Positions 5,701 through 10,187 of a stretch of 10,187 bases of DNA are shown in pieces. The notes beneath the pieces are model-generated. The model ran no database searches, was not told where the DNA came from, and saw nothing but the letters and a program-made list of their open reading frames with translations. Positions within the stretch are counted from its first letter, which is position 1. Each line of letters starts with the position of its first letter. The translations under genes were made by a program, and so were the position numbers. The stretch is from Nitrospirae bacterium CG2_30_53_67 (lineage in GTDB: Bacteria > CG2-30-53-67), in contig MNYV01000153.1 in NCBI GenBank assembly GCA_001873285.1, positions 1 to 10,187 on the forward strand, read 5' to 3'.

Positions 5701-6464
5701 AGATCGCCGGACTCTCTACCCTGGCGGGCCTTGCGGGCAAATCGGCCTATGAACTGCTTGCTCCGGGTCAGCTTGAGGCCTCAGAGTTCATGTCGGGCGG
5801 GCAGGCCCTGAAGGCCGAACGCTGGGCCATGGTGATTAATATGAAAAAGTGTTCCGAACAGGAAGAGTGCCGGGACTGCGTTGACGTCTGCCGGCATGTC
5901 CACAACATCCCGGATTTCAAGAACCCCAAAGATGAGATCAAGTGGATCTGGAAGGCCCCGTTCCAGCATGCCTTTCCCGAGCAGGAGAGTGAGTTTGTCG
6001 AGGAAAAACTCAAGGAACTCCCTTTCATCGTTCTCTGCAACCACTGTAAGAATCCGCCGTGCGTCCGGGTCTGTCCCACACAGGCGACCTTCAAGAGGAA
6101 AAAGGACGGGGTGGTCATGATGGATTACCACCGCTGTATCGGGTGCCGCTTCTGCATGGCGGCCTGCCCCTATGGTTCAAGAAGCTTCAACTGGAGAGAT
6201 CCCCGGCCTTTTGTCAACAAGGATGAAGGAAATCCGGAATACCCCACGAGGACCAAGGGCGTTGTGGAGAAATGCACCTTCTGCGACGAAAGGCTTGCCG
6301 TAGGCAAGATCCCGGCCTGTGTAGAGGCCTGTAAGGAGAAGGCGCTGGTCTTTGGTGATCTGGAAGATCCGAATTCAGAGGTCCGGGAACTTCTCAGGGC
6401 CAACTACAGCATCCGGCGAAAACCGGAGCTGGGCACGGAACCTTCCGTTTTCTATATTGTATGA
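5673..6464 (+). CDS. dsrO: DsrO, Tat-exported ferredoxin subunit
   Basis: A periplasmic iron-sulfur protein of 263 aa that carries electrons between DsrJ and the membrane protein DsrP. A Tat signal lies at the start: KRREFLK (residues 4-10) followed by a hydrophobic stretch to about 22. Sixteen cysteines in four groups predict four [4Fe-4S] clusters: C60/C66/C69/C73, C122/C125/C130/C134, C155/C158/C161/C165 and C201/C204/C216/C220. The order and spacing resemble HybA/NrfC/TtrB-type ferredoxins. The start at 5673 is supported by AAGGAG upstream and by the Tat motif; it lies inside dsrJ in another frame, so the last nine codons of dsrJ also encode the start of the Tat signal. Confidence 0.95.
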   Translation: MGCKRREFLKIAGLSTLAGLAGKSAYELLAPGQLEASEFMSGGQALKAERWAMVINMKKCSEQEECRDCVDVCRHVHNIPDFKNPKDEIKWIWKAPFQHAFPEQESEFVEEKLKELPFIVLCNHCKNPPCVRVCPTQATFKRKKDGVVMMDYHRCIGCRFCMAACPYGSRSFNWRDPRPFVNKDEGNPEYPTRTKGVVEKCTFCDERLAVGKIPACVEACKEKALVFGDLEDPNSEVRELLRANYSIRRKPELGTEPSVFYIV

Positions 6465-6471
6465 GGTGACT

Positions 6472-7629
6472 ATGCTGGAAAAGGCATTGACCGGAAGTCG
6501 AAGATACTGGGCATGGATATTTTTCCTGCTTGCGATCATCGGGGTAGGGTTTATTTTCTACCTGCGGCAGCTAAGTTACGGTTTGGGGATCACCGGTATG
6601 AGCCGGGACGTGACTTGGGGGTTCTACATCGCCCAGTTTACCTATCTGGTGGGGGTGGCGGCCTCGGCGGTGATGCTGGTCATTCCTTATTATCTCCATA
6701 ATTACAAGAAATTCGGGAGGATCACGGTTCTCGGAGAGTTCCTGGCCGTCTCCGCCGTGATCATGTGCATCCTGTTCATCTTCGTCGACCTCGGCCAGCC
6801 CTTCCGGGTCATGAATGTGGTCCTGCATCCCACCCCAAACTCGGTCATGTTCTGGGACATGATCGTCCTCTTGGGGTATTTCATGCTGAATATCGTGATC
6901 GCATGGGCTACCCTGGGCGCTGAGCGCAAGTCCGCGCCTCCGCCTTCATGGATCAAACCGCTGATCTACCTTTCGATTCCATGGGCGGTCAGTATCCATA
7001 CGGTGACCGCGTTCCTGTATGCCGGTCTTCCCGGAAGACATATGTGGCTCTCCGCCATCATGGCGGCCCGGTTCCTGGCCTCGGCATTTGCATCAGGCCC
7101 CGCTCTTCTGATTATCCTTTGCCTGATCGTGAGAAGTCAGACCCGTTTCGACCCGGGCAAGGAGGCCATCCAGACCCTGGCCAAGATCGTGACTTACGCC
7201 ATGATCACCAATGTATTTTTTCTGCTCCTTGAATTCTTCACCGCCTTTTACAGCGGGATACCGGGACATATGAATTCCCTCAAATATCTCTTTTTCGGGC
7301 TGGAAGGGCATGGGGCGCTTGTTCCCTTCATGTGGACATTTGTGGTTTTGGCCGTTATAGGAATCGGTATGCTGGTCCCGCCGCCTCTGCGCTCAAACGA
7401 GAATCTTCTGGCCGTTGCCGCGATATTGATCATCGTTTCGACATGGATCGACAAAGGGTTGGGGCTGGTGGTGGGCGGTTTCATCCCTAACCCGTTTGAA
7501 GAAGTGGTGGAATATGCGCCGACCCTGCCCGAACTCTCGATTGCCCTCGGTGTCTGGGCCATCGGGTTTCTGATATTGACCATTCTGTTTAAAGTGGCGA
7601 CGGCCGTTAAGGAAGAGGCCGCTCAGTGA
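6472..7629 (+). CDS. dsrP: DsrP, NrfD-family membrane quinone-interacting subunit
   Basis: An integral membrane protein of 385 aa in the NrfD/PsrC family, proposed to exchange electrons between menaquinone and DsrO. Ten hydrophobic spans can be drawn: about 13-31, 50-75, 86-105, 128-149, 164-184, 196-221, 236-260, 281-303, 311-333 and 353-377. Family marks include GMSRDVTWGFYIAQFTYLVG, VDLGQPFR (105-112) and the IDKGLGLVVGGFIPNPF region (326-342). The open frame extends upstream into dsrO, but the ATG at 6472 fits best: GAGGTG is 4-5 bases before it, it lies 7 bases after the dsrO stop, and the protein then starts just before the first span. It closes the MKJOP set. Confidence 0.95.
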   Translation: MLEKALTGSRRYWAWIFFLLAIIGVGFIFYLRQLSYGLGITGMSRDVTWGFYIAQFTYLVGVAASAVMLVIPYYLHNYKKFGRITVLGEFLAVSAVIMCILFIFVDLGQPFRVMNVVLHPTPNSVMFWDMIVLLGYFMLNIVIAWATLGAERKSAPPPSWIKPLIYLSIPWAVSIHTVTAFLYAGLPGRHMWLSAIMAARFLASAFASGPALLIILCLIVRSQTRFDPGKEAIQTLAKIVTYAMITNVFFLLLEFFTAFYSGIPGHMNSLKYLFFGLEGHGALVPFMWTFVVLAVIGIGMLVPPPLRSNENLLAVAAILIIVSTWIDKGLGLVVGGFIPNPFEEVVEYAPTLPELSIALGVWAIGFLILTILFKVATAVKEEAAQ

Positions 7630-7636
7630 AGGGGTG

Positions 7637-7699
7637 ATCCGGGCCGCGAAGGCCGGATGGTAAAATATTAAGGTGTTTTCGGGAGGTTTGTAACCTTAA
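7637..7699 (+). promoter_or_regulatory. Hairpin and inverted repeat between dsrP and dsrC
   Basis: ATCCGGGCC (7637-7645) pairs with GGCCGGAT (7651-7658) around a GCGAA loop with one bulged G. A second inverted repeat, TTAAGGT (7668-7674) with ACCTTAA (7693-7699), follows. Neither is followed by a T-run. dsrC transcripts are usually far more abundant than those of the membrane complex, so a processing stem, partial attenuator or dsrC-specific operator is plausible. No convincing -35/-10 pair is visible in this 98-base spacer. Confidence 0.4.
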
Positions 7700-7727
7700 A
7701 TTAATAACAACATTGGAGGAAGACGTA

Positions 7728-8063
7728 ATGAGCAGCATTGAAGTCGGCGGCAAGAAAATTGAATTGGATGAGGATGGCTTTCTTAAAAATATGGATGACT
7801 GGAGCAAGGACGTGGCCTTGGCGCTTGCAAAGACCGAAAGCGTCGATATGACGGAAGCGCATTGGGAGGTGGTGAACTTTCTCAGGGATTATTACCAGGA
7901 ATACAAGATCGCCCCGATGATCCGGATCCTGACCAAGGCCATCGGGAAGGCCCTCGGCAAGGAGAAGGGGAATACCAAGTATCTCTATGAACTTTATCCC
8001 GCCGGGCCGGCCAAACAGGCTTGTAAGATTTCCGGTTTGCCCAAGCCCACGGGCTGCGTATAA
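7728..8063 (+). CDS. dsrC: DsrC, sulfur-carrier protein with both redox cysteines
   Basis: A small cytoplasmic protein of 111 aa that carries sulfur on its flexible C-terminal arm. It is the co-substrate of dissimilatory sulfite reductase, forming a trisulfide that DsrMKJOP is thought to reduce. The arm GPAKQACKISGLPKPTGCV holds both conserved cysteines, C99 and the penultimate C110, ten residues apart, which marks true DsrC rather than TusE or one-cysteine relatives. The GKEKGNTKYLYELYP segment (77-91) corresponds to the insertion that separates DsrC from TusE. The start at 7728 is chosen because TGGAGGAAG lies at the right distance and gives the usual MSSIEV N-terminus; an in-frame ATG at 7713 lacks a ribosome site. 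It is separated from dsrP by 98 bases and from dsrE by 185. Confidence 0.96.
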   Translation: MSSIEVGGKKIELDEDGFLKNMDDWSKDVALALAKTESVDMTEAHWEVVNFLRDYYQEYKIAPMIRILTKAIGKALGKEKGNTKYLYELYPAGPAKQACKISGLPKPTGCV

Positions 8064-8066
8064 GCG

Positions 8067-8101
8067 GTCCATTTAAAGGGATGGACAGGGGAGCTTCCCC
8101 T
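8067..8101 (+). terminator. Two adjacent hairpins just after dsrC
   Basis: GTCCAT (8067-8072) pairs with ATGGAC (8081-8086), and AGGGGA (8087-8092) pairs with TCCCCT (8096-8101). Both stems are perfect and directly adjacent, starting 4 bases after the dsrC stop. No U-rich tail follows, so this is a weak terminator or, more likely, a 3' stabilising structure for the dsrC message with read-through into dsrEFH. Confidence 0.4.
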
Positions 8102-8103
8102 TG

Positions 8104-8218
8104 AAGCGCTGACTCCGGTTGTAGAATCCCTGCGCTTATGGGGAGAAAGGTCTGGAAGAAAAAAACGATGCGGGTCGTACATCCGGACTGCCTTTCAAGA
8201 GGCGGATAACCCGTGCAT
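8104..8218 (+). promoter_or_regulatory. Structured leader upstream of dsrE
   Basis: AAGCGC (8104-8109) pairs with GCGCTT (8132-8137). A nested structure follows: CGGGT/ACCCG (8171-8175 with 8209-8213), ATCC/GGAT (8181-8184 with 8204-8207) and GCCT/AGGC (8190-8193 with 8200-8203) with a 5-base bulge. Together with the two hairpins after dsrC, most of the 185-base spacer can fold. No known riboswitch class was recognised. TTGAAG (8101-8106) and TAGAAT (8122-8127) give only a poor promoter match with a 15-base spacer. Confidence 0.35.
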
Positions 8219-8248
8219 GAAGATTCACATTTATGTGATGGAGGTACA

Positions 8249-8605
8249 ATGAAATTCGGAATACTGGTTCAGGAAGGCCCCTATAATCACGAGGCGTCGG
8301 ACAGCGCCTACAATTTCATCCAGGCATCACTGGCCAGGGGACATGAAATCACCGGCGTTTTTTTCTACAACGACGGGGTCATCAATGCAACGAAGCTGAT
8401 GGATATCCCTGCCGATGACCGTCACATCAGCAAAAGATGGTCGGAGTTAGGGTCCAAGGGTGTCCAATTGATCGTTTGTGTCGCGGCGGCCAAGCGGCGC
8501 GGCATCAATCAGAATGTTCTCATCGAAAACGCGAGGATCGACGGGCTCGGGCAGTTGAGCGAACTCTGTATCGAGTCCGACCGGCTGGTGACCTTCGGCG
8601 ATTAA
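8249..8605 (+). CDS. dsrE: DsrE, TusD-like sulfurtransferase subunit
   Basis: A cytoplasmic DsrE/TusD protein of 118 aa, the sulfur-binding subunit of the DsrE2F2H2 hexamer, which in sulfur oxidisers hands persulfide sulfur to DsrC. C77 in LIVCVAAAKRRGI sits where the active cysteine of TusD and DsrE (Cys78) lies. The KFGILVQEGPYNHEASDSAYNFIQASLARGHEI start and the GLGQLSEL...SDRLVTFGD end fit the family. The start at 8249 follows GATGGAGG with correct spacing; the open frame extends to 8213 but that extension has no ribosome site and no family match. It begins a tight dsrE-F-H group (21 and 30 bases between genes). Confidence 0.94.
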   Translation: MKFGILVQEGPYNHEASDSAYNFIQASLARGHEITGVFFYNDGVINATKLMDIPADDRHISKRWSELGSKGVQLIVCVAAAKRRGINQNVLIENARIDGLGQLSELCIESDRLVTFGD

Positions 8606-8626
8606 ACGAAAGGAGTTGATGAGCCA

Positions 8627-8998
8627 ATGGAAGAGAGTAAAACGAGAAAGATTATGTTTGTGAACCGGAAGGCGCCTCACGGTTCCATTTACGCCTACGA
8701 GGGGTTGGAAGTGATCCTCATCTTCGGGGCGTACGATCAGGAAATCAGCGCCGTCTTCCTGGACGATGCCGTTCTCTCCCTGAAAAAAGGGCAGGATACC
8801 AGTGAGCTTGGGACCAAGGGGTTTGCCGCGACGTTCAAGGTAATGGAATCCTATGGGGTGGAGAACCGATATGTGGACAGGGAGTCGTTGGAACAGAGGG
8901 GCCTCACCAAGGACGATCTGCTGGTTGACGTCGAGGTCATGGACGGGGCGGCGCTCCGCAAGGTTATGGGAGAGCAGGACGTGCTTTTGCCTTTTTAA
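8627..8998 (+). CDS. dsrF: DsrF, TusC-like sulfurtransferase subunit
   Basis: The TusC-like subunit of DsrEFH, 123 aa and cytoplasmic. It keeps the DsrE-fold pattern: KIMFVNRKAPHGSIYAYEGLEVILIFGAYDQEISAVFLDDAVL, then a GTKGFAATFKVMESYGVENRYVDRESLEQRGL segment typical of TusC/DsrF. It contains no cysteine, as expected for a structural partner rather than a sulfur carrier. AGGAG (8611-8615) lies 11 bases before the ATG; an out-of-frame ATG at 8619 leads nowhere family-like. It sits between dsrE and dsrH, so the heterohexamer genes are in canonical order. Confidence 0.93.
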   Translation: MEESKTRKIMFVNRKAPHGSIYAYEGLEVILIFGAYDQEISAVFLDDAVLSLKKGQDTSELGTKGFAATFKVMESYGVENRYVDRESLEQRGLTKDDLLVDVEVMDGAALRKVMGEQDVLLPF

Positions 8999-9028
8999 TG
9001 GTTCGAGTATTCGCAAGGAGGAGAAACA

Positions 9029-9322
9029 TTGCTTCATATCGTGAACAAATCACCTTTTAAATTCCGGAACCTGGACAGTTGTATCCGGATCGCCAAGGAT
9101 GATGATCCCATCATGCTGATCGAGGACGGTGTCTACGCCGCGCTGACCGGGACCGCCCTTGAGAAAATGATGAAGGGAGCCTTGAAGACCCATCCCGTGT
9201 TCGCCATCCAGGCGGATCTCAAGGCTCGGGGTGTGGACAGGATCATCGAGGGGATACAGGTTTGCGACTATTCCTGTTTCGTAACGCTCGTCGAAAAGCA
9301 CGTACCCTATTCCTGGCTGTAA
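9029..9322 (+). CDS. dsrH: DsrH, TusB-like sulfurtransferase subunit (TTG start)
   Basis: The smallest DsrEFH subunit, 97 aa. LHIVNKSP at the start, the LDSCIRIA segment with C18 (near the conserved Cys20 of Allochromatium DsrH) and DDPIMLIEDGVYAAL (25-39) identify it. DsrH contacts DsrC in the studied sulfur oxidiser. The likely start is TTG at 9029, since AAGGAGG (9015-9021) is ideally placed and the family N-terminus MLHIVNKSP is recovered; the in-frame GTG at 9041 is too far from it. The next gene starts 9 bases after its stop. Confidence 0.92.
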   Translation: MLHIVNKSPFKFRNLDSCIRIAKDDDPIMLIEDGVYAALTGTALEKMMKGALKTHPVFAIQADLKARGVDRIIEGIQVCDYSCFVTLVEKHVPYSWL

Positions 9323-9331
9323 TGAAAATTG

Positions 9332-9994
9332 ATGGGTGATCCCAAAGAGGCTGTAAAGGAATTCTTAAGAGATAAAAAATACCAGGAGATCCTGAACCTG
9401 GCGGGTGAAAATCGAAAAATGGTCAGGCTCCTTCGGTCCATCCTATACGATGAGGAGCCGATCATCAGGTGGCGGGCGGTGACCCTGTTAGGCAGGCTCG
9501 CCGTGGAAAAACCCGGCTGGATCAAAAACGAGGTCAGCCGGCTGCTCTGGACGCTGAACGACGAATCAGGCTCGATAGGAAGGGCCGCTCCGGAGACTAT
9601 CGGGGAGATCGCAAGGAACAACATCCGCCTTGCAGAAGATGCCGTCAAGGTGGTCATACAATATCTCAAGGATCCGGAGACCTGCCGGTCTCCGAACCGG
9701 AATATAGACATCCTGACCGGGGTGCTCTGGGCCATAGGGAGAGTGGGGAACAGGCGCCCATCTCTGGTCACGAAAGTCATCCCGGTGATTGAATCTTTTC
9801 TCGTAGATCCTGAGCCCTCGGTCAGAGGCCATGCCGCCTGGTGCCTGGGTCAGATCGGCGTGAAAAGCGCCAAGGAGGGGCTTGAGCGGCTGATCCATGA
9901 TGAAGCAAGGTTCCTGCTGTATGAAGATGACGAATTGCAGGAGCAAGCGGTCGGCATGATTTCCGGAAGGGCGCTGCGCCTGATTGGGAATTAA
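9332..9994 (+). CDS. HEAT-repeat protein, last gene of the dsr cluster
   Basis: An all-helical, soluble protein of 220 aa with HEAT/PBS-lyase-like repeats. Paired helices can be seen at about 30-57 (LLRSILYDEEPIIRWRAVTLLGRLA), 66-95 (VSRLLWTLNDESGSIGRAAPETIGEIA), 100-140 (VIQYLKDPE...ILTGVLWAIGRVG) and 146-178 (VIPVIESFLVDPEPSVRGHAAWCLGQIG). The D-x-x-x-x-R-x-x-A pattern of HEAT units recurs. Such proteins are scaffolds or partners for other proteins; no catalytic motif is visible. ATG at 9332 is preceded directly by an in-frame TTG at 9329, and no strong ribosome site exists, so coupling to dsrH (stop at 9320-9322) is likely. The position suggests an accessory role for DsrEFH or DsrC, but that is inference. 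A repeat begins directly after its stop codon. Confidence 0.85.
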   Translation: MGDPKEAVKEFLRDKKYQEILNLAGENRKMVRLLRSILYDEEPIIRWRAVTLLGRLAVEKPGWIKNEVSRLLWTLNDESGSIGRAAPETIGEIARNNIRLAEDAVKVVIQYLKDPETCRSPNRNIDILTGVLWAIGRVGNRRPSLVTKVIPVIESFLVDPEPSVRGHAAWCLGQIGVKSAKEGLERLIHDEARFLLYEDDELQEQAVGMISGRALRLIGN

Positions 9995-10187
9995 GGTTCA
10001 TCTCCAAAAGAGTGGGTGAAAACATCAGGGGTCAAGGGGTCAAGGATTCCAGGGGTCAAGTGAAGTGCTTTTCAAGACTTGAGGGTCCGAGGGGCCAAGG
10101 ATTCAAGGGGTCGAGTGAAGTGCTAAAAACATCAGGGTTCAAGGGTTACTGTGTTTTTCTCTGGAGATTTTGCTTGCATTTAAGTAT
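9995..10187. repeat. Dispersed GGGGTCAA-rich repeat, copy 2 (runs off the window)
   Basis: This stretch begins immediately after the HEAT stop and matches 723-845 plus 970-992 in the same orientation, without the 124-base insert of copy 1. It contains tandem octamers AGGGGTCA (10027-10034, 10035-10042, 10051-10058) and AGGATTCC (10043-10050), and a second octamer block near 10081-10117. The GTGTTTTTCTCTGG at 10151-10164 joins directly to the segment that in copy 1 lies beyond the insert. It continues past the window end. No gene or terminator is seen in it. Confidence 0.75.

Noticed and set aside
6352-6471. Upstream extension of dsrP into dsrO
   Set aside because: The extension has no family resemblance and no ribosome site; the ATG at 6472 has both good spacing and correct N-terminus.
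7630-7727. Independent dsrC promoter
   Set aside because: No -35/-10 pair with acceptable spacing was found; only hairpins are supported.
10027-10117. Possible CRISPR array from repeated GGGGTCAA units
   Set aside because: Units are 8 bases, degenerate and without spacers of constant length; no cas gene is nearby.

Overview
The window comes from an anaerobic, sulfur-metabolising bacterium of the sulfate-reducer type, most likely Desulfobacterota or perhaps Nitrospirota. The reason is a complete dsrMKJOP cluster whose DsrM has the long form with a pre-core region, followed by dsrC. No rRNA or other taxonomic marker is present, so the lineage is an inference. All genes read rightward (+).

Layout. 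(1) 1-112: regulatory region with a perfect TGTGA-N6-TCACA palindrome. (2) 113-721: a two-CBS-domain protein. (3) 722-1175: non-coding; a dispersed GGGGTCAA-rich repeat, itself interrupted by an imperfect palindromic (MITE-like) insert. (4) 1176-1712: an HPP-family membrane protein. (5) 1713-2104: an AT-rich, non-coding region with two near-identical sigma70-type promoters 127 bp apart. (6) 2105-7629: an RsbRD-N-domain protein, then dsrM, dsrK, dsrJ, dsrO and dsrP, the transmembrane electron-transfer complex. (7) 7630-8063: a short structured spacer and dsrC, the sulfur-carrier protein with both redox cysteines. (8) 8064-8248: a spacer rich in inverted repeats. (9) 8249-9322: dsrE, dsrF and dsrH (TusDCB-like sulfurtransferase). 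(10) 9332-9994: a HEAT-repeat protein. (11) 9995-10187: a second direct copy of the dispersed repeat, which looks like the uninterrupted form of copy 1.

How the genes fit together. DsrMKJOP links the menaquinone pool and periplasm to the cytoplasmic HdrD-like DsrK. DsrK is thought to act on the C-terminal cysteines of DsrC, the substrate/product of dissimilatory sulfite reductase. DsrEFH in sulfur oxidisers passes persulfide sulfur to DsrC. Its placement directly after a reductive-type dsrMKJOP-dsrC set, without dsrAB, dsrD or dsrL in the window, is the most informative feature. It suggests a bidirectional, sulfur-disproportionating or otherwise non-classical Dsr pathway. The RsbRD-N and HEAT genes that bracket the cluster are candidate accessory parts with no assigned role.
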